Shown piece after piece: positions 32,399 to 44,081 of a stretch of DNA of 64,000 bases. The DNA is taken from positions 4,154,001 through 4,218,000 of the forward strand of contig JAVHJL010000001.1 of NCBI GenBank assembly GCA_036971715.1, given 5' to 3'. Numbering within the stretch: the first letter of the stretch is position 1; each line of letters begins with the position of its first letter. Position numbers and translations under genes: made by a program. Under the pieces are notes generated by a model that was not told the origin of the DNA, made no database searches, and saw only the letters and a list, made by a program, of their open reading frames with translations. This stretch comes from Arthrobotrys musiformis. Its lineage: Eukaryota > Ascomycota > Orbiliomycetes > Orbiliales > Orbiliaceae.

Positions 32399-35300
32399 AT
32401 GCACCTCTCCATCTTATACGCTCATACGGGCGACGCGTATTCCGTAGACCCCAACCTCTTCACCACGTTTGTCTCTCTTCTTCTTCCTCCATTCCTTTTC
32501 GATCGATACCCGCTTATCGCGATAACGAGCCCTGCTAATGATGGCTATAATACAGTGTCGACGAGCTCAAAGCATGGATCGCAGAGCAGTTCAAAGTCCC
32601 CGTTCCCAACCAGATCCTGACTACCATTAAGGGGGGTCTGGTCAAGCAGGCCAATCTCGTCACCGAAGTACCTTCCCTCTTATTCTAAAAAGATGATGAT
32701 GATGTAACTGACCGCCGACTACAGAAAGAGCTATTCCTTTACTCCCGCCAATACATCACCCCGTCGTCATCCACACCGCCGCCCACATTCCCCATCCCGG
32801 CACTCAGCAAACCCTCCCCGCCGCCGGACCGTCTGGAATCACAATCCGACATCTCATCCTGGCGCACGCTCTTCGCAAATAGATTATCCTGGTCAAACTC
32901 CCTCCTCTCGCACGCAACCACGCTAGCGGCATCCATCGAATCCACCACCTCCTCCATCGCCGTCATCGATAGATCCTTATCCGCCGCCACCACAAATCTA
33001 GACAGCCATGTCAAAACCTCCGCGCAAAAGTACGACGAACTGCGAACCTGGGCCTTCGAAGTCCTCGAATCCCAGGAGAAGCTTTTGAGGAGTTGGGAAA
33101 CCGGGGTGGAGAAATTGGCCAGAGTACCAATACACAGGGAGGTCGCGAAGATTGTTGCCGCCGAAAACGCAAAAAGTGGGAAACCCACCGCTGCTACTGC
33201 TACAAAACCCACGGGTACGCTGGTGGATATAGTTTCCTTATCCGACGTCAGAAACGCAGCGAAGGAGCTGGAGGTCATCGCCCGCGAATTCGGCGTTAAA
33301 GTCCAGAATCTGGGGAATACCCTCGAAAGCATACGGCAGCAATCCTCAACATTGACAGCAGACATCCACCGCGGCTGGAAAAAGAACGAAGACACTACAT
33401 CATCCTCCGAAGCTGACGGATTACTCTCCGATATCAGAGTGCTTGTGCAGAAGATCCAGCAGGATACGGAACACATCGCCACATACGCTAATACACCCAA
33501 AGCCATCTCCTCTATCTCTAAAATCGCGCATACTCATACGAAGGATTATTTACCGGCGTTGATACAGTATACCACGGAACTGGGGGGCATAGTACAATCA
33601 TCCATTCAACGCAAGAATGTAGCTGCTAGTTTCACGGTGCAGAGTTTACAGGCTATTTCTAGGATCGAGCAGAGGCTTTATACCGATTTAACCAGCGTGG
33701 TTAAAAAATGCGAGGCGGAGTATGATGAGAAGAGCGAGAGGGGGTGTGGGGTGTTAGTACTCGTCGCAAGGTTACCGGGTGTTTACTCCAGTTTTTTGGT
33801 GGAGTGTGTGAGACGGAGGGAATGGGGGGAGAAAATGGGACAAGATGGCGCGAAGCTGGCCGAAGAGCTGGCGGGTTTGAAAGAGGAAGAGGAGAAGAGG
33901 AGGAGGAAGTGGTGGAGGAGCGCCACCTCCGGCGGGGAAGTTATCGTCGCTTTCTTACCACAACAGGAGGAGACGGCGGGAGGAGGGGGCATAAACGTCG
34001 AAGTCAGCTTTTCGGCGGGAGAAACGACCGGTTGGCCGGTTGTTGGAAGGGCGGATTTGGACGTGCTGTTGAATGCGCTCAAGGGGGTCGAAGGGGTCGA
34101 AGGACTGGTTCGGGAGTTGGCGCAGGGGATTATCGATCTCGATAAACCGACCCGACGGCAGAGGAAGGCTACCACACCCGCTCTTGCGACTAGAGCGTTC
34201 AAAATGGGGAGTATACACGAAGCTGCCATGGCTAGTTCATCTTTCTTAAGTACCGGTGGAACGGACGACGGGACGATAAAACGACTGAGGGAGGATAGAG
34301 CGCGACTTGAGGAGCGAGCTCGGATGTACGAAAGCCGGGTGAGGAAGTTGGAGGATCTACTGCACCGACAGCAACGGCCGGGGAATGCGGCGGGGGTACA
34401 ATTTGGCACATCTAATATTCCGAACGGAAACGCCGGTGGGATTAATACTACGGGCCCCGTGGTGGGTAGTCCGCTCGCGGCGGAGCCGATGTCGAGGAAT
34501 AGTTCTCAAGGAACAATAATCACGCCCATGAACGGGGTTGGAATCACAAACCCCAACCGACGGATATCGGTCACGGAGGATGCATCCCGCGCGTTAACGA
34601 TGAGGATAGTAACCCTTGAAAACGACCTCGAGAAGGAAAAAGAGGCACGCCAAAAGCTGGAGACGGAAGCGGTGCAAAAATATGAGGATGAGAAGAAAGG
34701 GTGGAACGAACGGATGATGGAGGTTGATTCGACGAAGAAGGATCTGTTGGCGAATATTCAGGCGCAGCAGCAGGAGTTTAATAGTGAGAGGAAGCAGCTG
34801 CAGGATAAACTTGTGGAGGTTGAGGAGCAGTTGGAGGGGTGGAAGACGAGGGTTGAGGAGGTTTATGCGGAGATGGATCGGATGGAGGAGAGTAAAGCGC
34901 TCGAGGTGGCGAGGAATAGCGGGCTCGGGAAGGAGGTTGAGGAGATGCAGAGGGAGATTGAGGAGTACAAGACCATGCTGGAGGAGCACGAAGGGAAGAT
35001 GGGGGTTGTGATTCAGGAGAACGAAGGGATGAGGATTGAAGCTGAAAGGACGGCCGGGGAGTTTAAGAAACAACTCGAAGCTGCGAAAGTGGAGGATGAG
35101 AGGAAAGGGAAGGTTATAGAAGGGTGGGAGAAACGGGCGTTGGAGGAAGGGGAGAGGCACGGGCTCGCGGTTGTGGATTTGGAGAGAAAGATACATGCGC
35201 TCGAGGCTGCTGCGAAGGTTAGAGATGCGGAGAACAAGCGGCTGGCGGCGAAGGTTGAGAAGGCGAATAAGGAACTCGGTACCTTTCGGAACAGGGTTAC

Positions 35301-36633
35301 CGGAGTTCTCGTTCAGCAACAACCGCACGAATCCCTCCATGCGCTTACGCAGACGCAGATTCTGGATGTGGAGGAGCTTACGGCGCGCTTGGAGACGCTG
35401 GTCGGGGAACTACGGCAGGAAATCACGAAGGGTGAAACGCAGATTCAGGTCTTGAAAGACGGTAATCGCGCTTTGCAGGGGAGGTTTGAAGCTAGGACCG
35501 TCAAGGCTAAGGATCTGACTCAAAAATTATATACGCATAACGCACGGGCCGGGCAGTTGTTGGAATCGCTGGGGTTTAAAGTCATCGTTGACGAAGACGG
35601 GCAAACACAGATCGTTCGACCTTCCCGCGCCAATGCGGCCGACGGGGTGGATCAAATGGCCAAAAGCATCAGCATGTCAACCAGCCTTCCACCCCTACCC
35701 CGGGACTTCGGGAAGGGGGATGTGGAGCTATTATACTGGATGGACAGCGCGGATTCGGAGACGGAGAGCGAAAAGTATGCTAATTTCCTAAACTCGATCG
35801 GGACATTCGACCTGGACGCCTTCGGGGATGCGGTTACGAAACGGGTGAAGGAGGCAGAACACATGGCGAGGAAATGGCAGAAACAATGCCGTGACTATCG
35901 GGATAAATACCACCGATCTGCCGCCGAAGCGAGCGAAAAGATCGCGTATAAGAGTTTTAAAGAGGGGGATTTGGCGTTATTTTTGCCGACGAGGAATCAG
36001 GTTACCAGACCTTGGGCGGCGTTTAATGTCGGTGCGCCGCATTACTTTTTGAGGGAGGTTGAGGGGCATAGATTGAAGGCTCGGGATTGGTTGTTGGCGA
36101 GGATATCGAGGGTTGAACAGCGAGTTGTGGATTTGAAGAGTAATGGTGGAGGAGGGGCGGGGAGTACGGTTGCGACGCTGGGGGATAAGGGGTCTAGTGT
36201 TAGTAGCGATACCGGCGGGGAGGTTGTGGATGAGGATAATCCGTTCCAGTTGAGCGATGGGTTGAGGTGGTATTTATTGGATGCGGTTGAGGAGGGGAAG
36301 TTGGGGGCGCCGAGTACGCCTGGGTTGGGGAGTAGTACTGTTGCTGCGGCGAATGTGGATGCGAAGGGGAGTACGTCTATCCGATCTAATGTTAAGAAAT
36401 TGGTGGGGGGGAAGGATAGTACCGCGCTAGGGGTTAGGAAGACGTTGACGAAGAGTTTGGCGCAGAGCGGGGGCCCGGTGTTGGGGGGTGGGGAGACTAG
36501 TAGTATTAGGAGTCGGGAGAGTAGGGAGAGTGGGAGGAAGGGGAGTGGGAGCAGCAGTCGGCCCGTATTTGGGGGGGTTGTTGCTGGTGGTAGTGCGGTT
36601 GAGGATGGGGAGAGGCCTGGGACTGGGTCGTAG
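32399..36633 (+). CDS. atg11: Autophagy scaffold ATG11
   Basis: Exons 32399-32466, 32556-32667 and 32725-36633 give 1362 aa. The N-terminus MHLSILYAHTGDAYSVDPNL, joined through a GTTTGT donor to VDELKAWIAEQFKVPVPNQI and then KELFLYSRQYI, matches the ubiquitin-like start of fungal ATG11. A Ser/Pro linker and long coiled coils follow (strongest at about 550-850). The C-terminal ATG11 domain includes FKEGDLALFLPTRNQ and PWAAFNVGAPHYFLREV (about 1135-1170). ATG11 tethers receptor-bound cargo to the ATG1 kinase complex during selective autophagy such as pexophagy and mitophagy. The Gly/Ser-rich C-terminal tail is low complexity. Confidence 0.93.
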
Positions 36634-38273
36634 GGTTTTTACCAACTTCTGTGATTATGGAGTTTGGGATTTGGATTTTTTGTTTTTGGAATGGCGTATG
36701 TATTTTTTTTTTTGGATAGCGATTGGATTTTGGATTTTGGATTTTGGATTTGGGACAGAATTTGTGGGTTGGTTTGGATTGTTTGGAGAGATTGGTTAGC
36801 GTATTGTTGTATCTGATGGGTAATAGATTGAATCGAATACTTCTTTAATTTATAAACCTGAAGTAGCTGGGGGATTAAGAGACGGATGGTGACGGTACTG
36901 TGATAGATTGTAGGTATAAGTTAACTTGCAATGGTGTAATATTGTCCTAGTCTAGTTCGAATGCCAATATTGCCCTGGCCCGTGGTATAGCTGTTTATTG
37001 ATAGTTAGTAGGGAATTTGAAGTTGATCATACACGTACGTGCACTAGACACTCCTGGGTCTGATTCGAGACAAGTCTTATACTAGAAACTCTTTTCTTTT
37101 TCGAAGTCGAAGAATAGGAGATCGATTTGTATTCGGGGTAACTTTTTATATTATATTATTACGTGAATTGATTTTGGATATTAACAGTTGATTGTTTTTT
37201 GAAAAAACATATATATATAAAGATAATTCAAAGATTTTTTATTTTCAAGTTCGAAGTTTGAAGTCAAAAATTTCAGATTGCATGGTTACGGGTTTATATC
37301 CAAACAGGGCCTTATATTCCATGATATCTTATTTTCGAAGTTTTATAATTATAGTACCAGCTTCGCATCAATTTCGTATCCAGACTGCCAGGGGTGGTTT
37401 CGCATCTATTGTGCGTTTGCAGCTGTGAGGAATGAATGAAGATGGGACTCTGCAGGCACGTTATAGGCCCGGTTAATTCGTCTCGATGTTTGATTCGTGT
37501 GCGGTGCGGGCGCTGCGCACTTCGGAATATGCGGGGCTGCGGGTTTTTTGTATTTGGGGTCGCAGTCGGGATGGGGTGGGTTTGAGGGCTGATGGTGACA
37601 TTTCCTTTTGTTCCATGGCTTTTTTTCCCCCACTCCACCAGTTAGAAACTGGGGGGATATGGTATTTGGGGGGGCTGAAAGTTGTTGAACTTGGATTAAT
37701 TAAATTGTCAATATATATATATAAGGTTCGAATTTAGATGAGCTGGTGCACACTGAGTTTTGTTATACGCCAAATCACCTAGGTACGAGACAACTCAAAT
37801 CCTCACGTTTGGGATTTTACAATCCACGCCCCGAGTGACGCCAGAGATGGTTCGGCAATTTTGGCGGTGTTCAAGTGATCAGCTAGTGCGGTAGGATAAA
37901 GGTGTGAGGGGTTTATGGTTGTGCGGCATGCGTCGGTGATATCATGATTGGAGGACGCATACAGGAATAGCTGATTGTGCAGGGCTGGCCTGATTTGATA
38001 CTCGATGATTCTTTTTTGGTCGATGGGGTTCTGTGGGGATATACCTATATTATGCGGCGATATTGGTTTCGTTCCCAGGCGATATCATACTGCGGCGGGC
38101 TGTGAAGTATCGAGCCTACACGGGAATACCTATCAATTGATTCGAATTCTATCATTCATATAATTGATTGTAGAGCCCATTGGAACTCCTAAATGTTCAT
38201 CTTTGCCTTTTCAACATCTACCGACCATACTTGCTTTGTTACCAACTAACAGTTTTGCCGGTGAAAAAAGGAC
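36634..38273. other. Intergenic, AT-rich
   Basis: 3' region of ATG11 with imperfect GGATTTTGGATT runs at 36725-36750 and TA-rich patches. Only short chance frames. Confidence 0.5.
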
Positions 38274-38690
38274 TTATATAAGCTGACGTAGCCTTACCCC
38301 TCTAGTAGTAGATGATCTGCGTGCAGATTCCGCTTGCCGTCTGGTAGCTCGGTCCGCCACCGCAAACCGGGATATGCGGGTTGTCGCCTTAGTGGAGGCT
38401 GAGTGTTTCCGGCTGTCCAATGATTTTGGTTCGGACTCGGAGATCGTACAGGGGTGGTGGGAGCAATTGGGGCAGTTGATTCCGCCATAATGCCCTATGA
38501 GGGGTGATTGCAAGTGCGGTGTAGGTGAGCTCGCGCTGGGGTTGTATTGTAATTGTTTCGATCGACGCACGCCATATTTTATGTATGGGCGTGTATGCTG
38601 TGGTCTCAGCTCTTTGAGGTTCGGTTGTGGTGGGTATGTGGTATAGTCGAGGTCCTCTTTGCGAATTGCGAGATCATGCGATGCACACAT
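38274..38690 (-). CDS. Possible small protein with a CxxC-HHxxC motif
   Basis: Uninterrupted 138-aa frame starting with ATG and lying alone in a gene-poor stretch. The start is acidic and basic mixed (IRKEDLDYTTYPPQPN). The middle holds NCPNCSHHPCTI, a possible zinc-binding knuckle, and the C-terminus is Ser/Thr/Arg-rich (STKATTRISRFAVADRATRR). Composition and codon use look more like coding than the surrounding short frames, and CNNC-type small proteins are common in ascomycetes. I do not recognise a family. It may be longer, since a GTAAGG donor-like site occurs near the stop. Confidence 0.4.
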   Translation of the reverse strand: MCASHDLAIRKEDLDYTTYPPQPNLKELRPQHTRPYIKYGVRRSKQLQYNPSASSPTPHLQSPLIGHYGGINCPNCSHHPCTISESEPKSLDSRKHSASTKATTRISRFAVADRATRRQAESARRSSTTRGVRLRQLI

Positions 38691-39217
38691 CGCGCATGGG
38701 TTTAAAAAGTGTAGGATCTACGTAGGTAGGATGAGGGGCATGTAATAGCCCGGCTTGTGAGGTCAGCTAAGCAAAACCGCGCACAGGGATGGCTGGATGA
38801 GGATGCCATGCATATTTTCGAAAGCACTTTGATATCATGAGTGTATACGCATCATTCCGAGTGCGACTGGAGAAAGAGGTGATGTCGTTGGTTGGCAATT
38901 GGCCTCGGCTTAGCTGGGACCTCAACTAGGGAGAGAAAAGGCAGTGGATAGAGCTGGAGCCGTCGTCTATATAAAGCCGACGGGGTTTCCCTCTTGGACT
39001 CGAATTCAATTCAGCAGCACAGTCAAGCATCTATTCATCCCATCGATAAACAAAACCACTCTTACACATATCTAATTCCATTTCTGGACATATAATTAAA
39101 TACCTCCAAAGTTTGTACATCTTCTATGACTTGTTTTTTGTGGCTACTGGCTACGAGTGCACAACATTAATACGGTTCTTGTTTTTAACCATTAATTTTG
39201 CGTAGACACTCTTAAAA
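38691..39217. other. Promoter and leader of the small gene at 39218
   Basis: A TATATAAA box at 38968 is followed by an A/C-rich leader, and a TTTTGCGTAG acceptor-like sequence near 39199-39206 hints at an intron in the leader. No other gene. Confidence 0.5.
38968..38975 (+). promoter_or_regulatory. TATA box candidate of the 149-aa gene
   Basis: TATATAAA followed by GCCGACGG, 250 bp upstream of the ATG at 39218. Confidence 0.55.
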
Positions 39218-39667
39218 ATGTCGGCCCCAGCTATCCAAGATAACGATATTATCATCGACGACCCAATTAGCTATCAACCTTTTGGGGTTCGGAATTTCGG
39301 AAATGCCGGGACCATCGTTAACGAGATCGAGATCAGTGTCAGTACGAACAAGAGACTCCACCATCTCTGGATCCACACCATCGATGGAAAGCGGATCGAA
39401 CCCTCAATCAGACTCGAAAGAATTCCCGGTATCGGTCTGTTTTTCAGAACAGAGCAGAAGCAAGAATATTTCGTCAGGGGTGTGAGGACCGATTTCTTCT
39501 CTGCCGATGTGCATATCACTCAAGATTTTAGCGCTATTCTGCCCCCCGGGACCGTGCTCGAGCCGTCTGATCATATCAAGGCTGTGCTCAAGTTTGGAAG
39601 GGAGGGGGAACAGGAGTTCAACAATACTACGGTCACCAACTTCAAGCCCGAGGGTGATGAGGAGTAG
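39218..39667 (+). CDS. 149-aa intronless protein, predicted beta-rich, unknown
   Basis: Single exon with an AAAATG start context, preceded at 250 bp by a strong TATATAAA box. There is no signal peptide or membrane segment. The sequence alternates hydrophobic and polar residues in strand-like blocks (IVNEIEISVSTNKRL, LHHLWIHTIDGKRI, GIGLFFRTEQKQEYFVRGVR, DHIKAVLKFG), suggesting a compact beta-sandwich of about 130 residues and an acidic tail EGDEE. Fungal lectins and other small cytoplasmic defence proteins have this size and style, but no diagnostic motif is present, so function is left open. Codon use is biased toward C-ending codons, as in well-expressed genes. Confidence 0.75.
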   Translation: MSAPAIQDNDIIIDDPISYQPFGVRNFGNAGTIVNEIEISVSTNKRLHHLWIHTIDGKRIEPSIRLERIPGIGLFFRTEQKQEYFVRGVRTDFFSADVHITQDFSAILPPGTVLEPSDHIKAVLKFGREGEQEFNNTTVTNFKPEGDEE

Positions 39668-41054
39668 TTTGTGGATTCGGAAGGCTTGGGATTTCATCTA
39701 AACGTTGGATCTTAGGAATACGATTACGATTTCGATTTGATGTTTTAAGGTTTAAATTGGGGGAGGTTCGCGGGTTTTTACTGGGGGGTTAGGGGCATGT
39801 ATGCAGTATTCAGTTTATGTCTTGATGACCGTATGGAGCATTTATATCTGCGGCAATCGGAACCCTTTGCATACATCCCTTCGAGCTCATGTGTGTACTT
39901 TCGCATTTCAATCTTACGCTGCTCTAGCTCTGTCGATTATAGGCAGATGTTGCCCCTCAATTGTATGATTTCGCATATCTTGGCCTTTAAATTAATAAAA
40001 TTATCCACTATAATTTCGATTTGTGAAGCCTGTCTCTAACAGTGTGGAGGCCGAGTCGTTCGGAACCGTAGCTGACAACACCTATGTTGTTGCATGTTGT
40101 TGTAATTTTCACTGGTTACACTGGTCTTGACTCCGGTTTGAAGCTAGCTGCTGACTAACATGTAACGCTGCTTGAGAACACGCCTCGTTTCTTGTCGTTA
40201 GCTGTTCGTTTATTAGTATTTCTCGCTAGGTTAGTTCGGGATGCTAGGTCTAGTGGTCTGAGGCCTCCGTGATTTTTAGCATATATATTAATGTTTATAA
40301 ATAACGTTATAAACCGGTAGTTAGAAGGGAACTAGGCGACCAGCTAGCTATGACTATCAAGCTCGTGTTAGTGGATCCGACAGGAGCTTCGGGACCAGAC
40401 AGCTACTAGATTTGGTGAAGAGTCTCGTGCATTTTTATCCAACCGCTCTCGCCTCACTCGACCTTCAATGGGCTAAAATTCCAATGCCTGTTCGGAAACG
40501 AGGGTGGTTCTGCGGGAAAGGCTGGGGGCCTTTTCAGGCACCAAACTACAAGGTCCGAAGCTGCAACCTTGCTTGCTTCGCCTCGGCCAAAATATCACCT
40601 GGTCAACACAAGGCCCGCAGCCAACGGCGTCACGATCTTCAGATATCCGCGGAAAGCTTCGTGCACTTATGGCAGGGGGGCTGAATCAGCATTCTACAAT
40701 TAGTAACGACGGGCCTTGGATATTTATTATATAAACTCTGTAGAATTACCTCGGATTTCTTTAAAAAATATATTCTATCAATATCGTCTAGCATCAATTT
40801 ACCATATTTCCTATTTCCAATAAAAGCGTACCCGTTATCTGATAACCACAGAGTGCGCTATATATACCTATATATACATAAAATTATATATGACGAAGAA
40901 ATCCTCCCAAAATCCTCCAGATCTACAAGATACACTATTTGCATTCTTCGATACACCCGCACAAGGGCAATCACCCTCAAATTCTCACCAGACTCCTGAT
41001 ATTTTCTTTCTTCAACCGCCAAAACCTCGATTACCCCGACCAAATTCAATCAGA
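39668..41054. other. Intergenic
   Basis: 3' region of the 149-aa gene. A GC-richer patch at 40400-40690 could be an old repeat remnant. TATATA-rich sequence at 40855-40890 lies upstream of the Gly-rich gene. Confidence 0.5.
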
Positions 41055-41522
41055 ATGGCGATTCTTGGCCGTCTCATCAAGCGACTGAAGAGGCAGGTAT
41101 CAGAGAGTGCAGAGAGAGATAGGGAAAACGCCCACCGGCCTCCAAATGACAATATCGCCCCACTGATTATTGTCGACCCTCCCAAGAAGGCAACGACGAC
41201 GAATAGAGCTAAAGCCTCCGGTAGCGGCAGTGGTAGCGGTGGAGGCAGCGTTGGAAGCAGTCCTTACAATTCATTCGCGGTGAATTCGCTGCTTACTACG
41301 AGTCTTAATCCGGATACTTCGTATAGTTCTGGGTATCACGATATTTCGCGAAATCGTGGCAGTGGTAGCAGGAGTCACACTTATAGTGGTGGAGGTTCGG
41401 GCGGGTATTCTTCTCATAGTTCTGGTGGAGATGGGGGTAGTAGTTGGTATAGTAGTGGTGGTGATGGGGGTGGATCTAGCAGCTGCGGCGGAGGTGGAGG
41501 TGGAGGTGGTGGAGGGTGTTAG
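41055..41522 (+). CDS. Gly/Ser-rich small protein, paralogue 1 (TSLNPD motif)
   Basis: Intronless, 155 aa from the ATG at 41055. An in-frame ATG at 40890 would add 55 residues, but the basic start MAILGRLIKRLKRQ matches the start style of the paralogue at 43590. After a basic, polar region comes PYNSFAVNSLLTTSLNPD, then a tail of Gly, Ser and Tyr with GGDGG units ending in a poly-Gly run and a terminal Cys. The motif NxLLxTSLNPD and the GGDGG tail are shared with the gene 2 kb downstream. No membrane segment or signal peptide. Function unknown; the basic amphipathic N-terminus could bind membranes or nucleic acid. Confidence 0.65.
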   Translation: MAILGRLIKRLKRQVSESAERDRENAHRPPNDNIAPLIIVDPPKKATTTNRAKASGSGSGSGGGSVGSSPYNSFAVNSLLTTSLNPDTSYSSGYHDISRNRGSGSRSHTYSGGGSGGYSSHSSGGDGGSSWYSSGGDGGGSSSCGGGGGGGGGGC

Positions 41523-42180
41523 ATATAAGTACTTGGGTTATGTGTAATTTATGTTCAAGATTGTTTCGAGGTGTGGGATTTTAAGTTCCGTCATGTTTTG
41601 TTTGGTTTTCAAGCTCAGGATCCATTAGTCTTGATGCTAGACGGCTAATTGAAGTTGAAGGACCTGTGTAGATAATTGATTCATGTTGGCTCTAAAGCCA
41701 GGTCGACTGCAAGACACGTGATAGTATAGCAGGAATGCATTTTCTTTTCCCTTTCGCGAAATCGATCGAAATTTGACGAAGAGTTAGTGATACAAAGTCG
41801 AAGTTCCGGGTACTGCTCTATAGATCTAGCTTATTCTTATTGCCCTAATTTTTGTCGACGAAATAATTCGACTTTCTTGTTCCGCGAAACAATCCTCTAA
41901 TTTCGCCAACTCGAAACCGCCGTGGGATAAGCTTTTGCGTGTTTCGGCGACAAAGGCCTCGGGTTCACGTGTTATCAACATACATATATTTGTACTTGCA
42001 ACAGTAGGTGCCTACGGCACCACTGAAACCCGACTGCCTCAGCTGCCCTCATCATTATATTAGTAGCCGCGTAAGCCGGAACGTAGGTATCAGCTATTCA
42101 AATTTAAAACTTAAGTTCAAGCCTACGTACGTTTTGGTAAGTATATTTACATTTTATTTTACGTTCCAATGTTGCAACTT

Positions 42181-42270
42181 ATCTGCCAGCCTATTTACGA
42201 GTCGGTTTACCTACTAACTGGCTTACCTACTAGCCTGCTTATCAGCCTATTTACTAGCCTATTTATTGTT
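42181..42270. repeat. Degenerate minisatellite, GCCTATTTACTA-like unit
   Basis: Imperfect units of about 12-16 bp resembling AGCCTATTTACTA and GGCTTACCTACTA follow each other for about 90 bp. Confidence 0.65.
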
Positions 42271-43345
42271 TTATATTTATATATAGGTCTACTTAGGTAT
42301 TTACTCACTACCCTAATAAACTTAAAAGCTGTTTATAAATATTTAAATATAGAATTTTTTAGAAAAACAATACATTTTGGGACCCTACACCTCAGGGGGG
42401 GATTTACCTACCGACTTGTTGTCGGGCATCGTTCAAGTGGCCCGTATACATCATGATATCACTGCAAAATGCTGGATGGTAGTGCGCGCTATAGCGCTGA
42501 TTAATTCTAAAGTTGAAGGCTGGCGTCGTTGACTACCTCGGCGAGCATGAAGGGTATAATACAGAAAGTCGCAATTAGGACGTCGACAGCCGGTACCGCG
42601 GTGGAGGCACAGCAGCCAGAAAAAAACATCTCGTTCGAAAGGCCTCAGTAATTGCGCTTTCCGCACCTCCCCAAAATAATAATAAGCTTGGTACGAAACC
42701 AGAACGGTATGGAGATTTACAAGCTTTATGATGTCATGTATCAATGTGACATGTTGTCGTACGATTCTTGGTGCATGCGCTTGCATTTTGGGCCATCCAG
42801 TTCAGCCCAGGCTACCCAATGCGGACACCCAGACCCTGCTCCGCCCCAAGCTTTGGCTGCTGCGACCTGCAGCTCTGCCCTACCAGGTCCGGGGCATGGA
42901 ATTCGAGAAAACCACCTCGCAACACACAAGTTACTAAATTCCTTAGGCTGCGAATAAGCGATACGAAGTGCGAACTAACATTTAGGACACCTACGGGGAC
43001 ATTGATGTTCCTTCGTTGGATAACCAGCCGAGGGCCTTGTTTTTTCGCCTAAAATTTGGTAGGGGGCGATGGGCAAAAAGTACTTAGTTTAATTTCGTTA
43101 GTTCGAGGCTGACCCCCTCAGACCTCAATTGACTGCGATCGCAGGCACGTGGTGGCTGTCGCTAGCTTTGGTTGTGATACTAACGTGGAGTACTCTAGAT
43201 GGGGTTGCACATATTTATACCCCCTTAAGGGTCTTCCTAGCAGGACTCGATCCCCGCTCTCGAATTCGCGCAAATCCTACTGTCTATCTGTATTAACATC
43301 TATATATTACGGCTATTGCCGCGGGCCTTTGAGGACACCATTGAA

Positions 43346-43353
43346 TATAAATA
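43346..43353 (+). promoter_or_regulatory. TATA box candidate of Gly/His-rich paralogue 2
   Basis: TATAAATA 244 bp upstream of the ATG at 43590. Confidence 0.45.
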
Positions 43354-43589
43354 CAAACCCCCCGCCCCCCCAGACTTGCAACACCGGAACAGATATCCAA
43401 CGAACCTATATTAGTATCTATAATAGCGCCGTCCAACATCATACTACTCCCATTGAACAAGGACGTCTGTGCCCCCAACTCTCCAACGACATACCTAAAG
43501 AGTCTCGACTAGATCGTATTCCAAAAAACCCCTCTTTCTTCTTATCCTTCAAACAACCCCCGGGCTCTGCCAAAAACAAAAAATCCAAA

Positions 43590-44081
43590 ATGACATTCTT
43601 CGGCCTATTCAAAAAGAAAAAGTCATCGGACGAGAGCTCCGCCGAGAAAGCCGAGAAACTCAAGTCGAAGATCCAGTCTAGCAAGAAGCTCAAGTCAAGC
43701 GGCAACGGAGGATCCAAATCGACAGGATACCGTTCTAGCTATACAAATACCAACAATATGGACAATATGGCTATCAACGCCATGTTGGCGACAAGTCTGA
43801 ATCCGGACAGTAACCACGGTCACCATCATCATCACCAGAATGATCATGGCCATCATGGCCATGGGGATAGTGGGCACCACCATCATTCGGACAGCGGACA
43901 CAATCACCATTCTAATAGCGGGTATAATCACCATTCAGACAGTGGGCACCACGATGCTTCGACATCGAGTTACGACCATGGCAGCTACTCTGGTGGAGAC
44001 GGTGGCTACTCGGGCGGCGATGGTGGTTATTCTGGAGGAGATGGTGGTGGTGGTTATTCCGGTGGAGATGGTGGATTCTAG
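43590..44081 (+). CDS. His- and Gly-rich small protein, paralogue 2 (TSLNPD motif)
   Basis: Intronless, 163 aa. It starts MTFFGLFKKKKSSDESS, then a Lys/Ser region, then MAINAMLATSLNPD, which parallels FAVNSLLTTSLNPD of the gene at 41055. A stretch of about 50 residues carries many His in units such as GHHHHSDSGHNHHSNSG, followed by repeated SGGDGGY units to the stop. The His block could bind divalent metals, which is inference from composition. The upstream frame is open as far as 43149, but the AAAATG context and the short-basic start fit 43590 best. No known domain. Confidence 0.7.
   Translation: MTFFGLFKKKKSSDESSAEKAEKLKSKIQSSKKLKSSGNGGSKSTGYRSSYTNTNNMDNMAINAMLATSLNPDSNHGHHHHHQNDHGHHGHGDSGHHHHSDSGHNHHSNSGYNHHSDSGHHDASTSSYDHGSYSGGDGGYSGGDGGYSGGDGGGGYSGGDGGF

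Larger units (their letters stand above)
41523..43589. other. Intergenic between the two Gly-rich paralogues
   Basis: Contains a degenerate minisatellite (42181-42270), a GC-richer patch at 42790-42935 that may be an old repeat, and a TATAAATA box at 43346 upstream of the second paralogue. No other gene seen. Confidence 0.5.

Noticed and set aside
34594..35340. Minus-strand 248-aa Leu-rich frame
   Set aside because: Complement of the ATG11 coiled coil.
37720..37745. GGTTCGAATTTAGATGAGC resembling a tRNA T-arm
   Set aside because: No acceptor stem, D-arm or anticodon arm can be folded around it.
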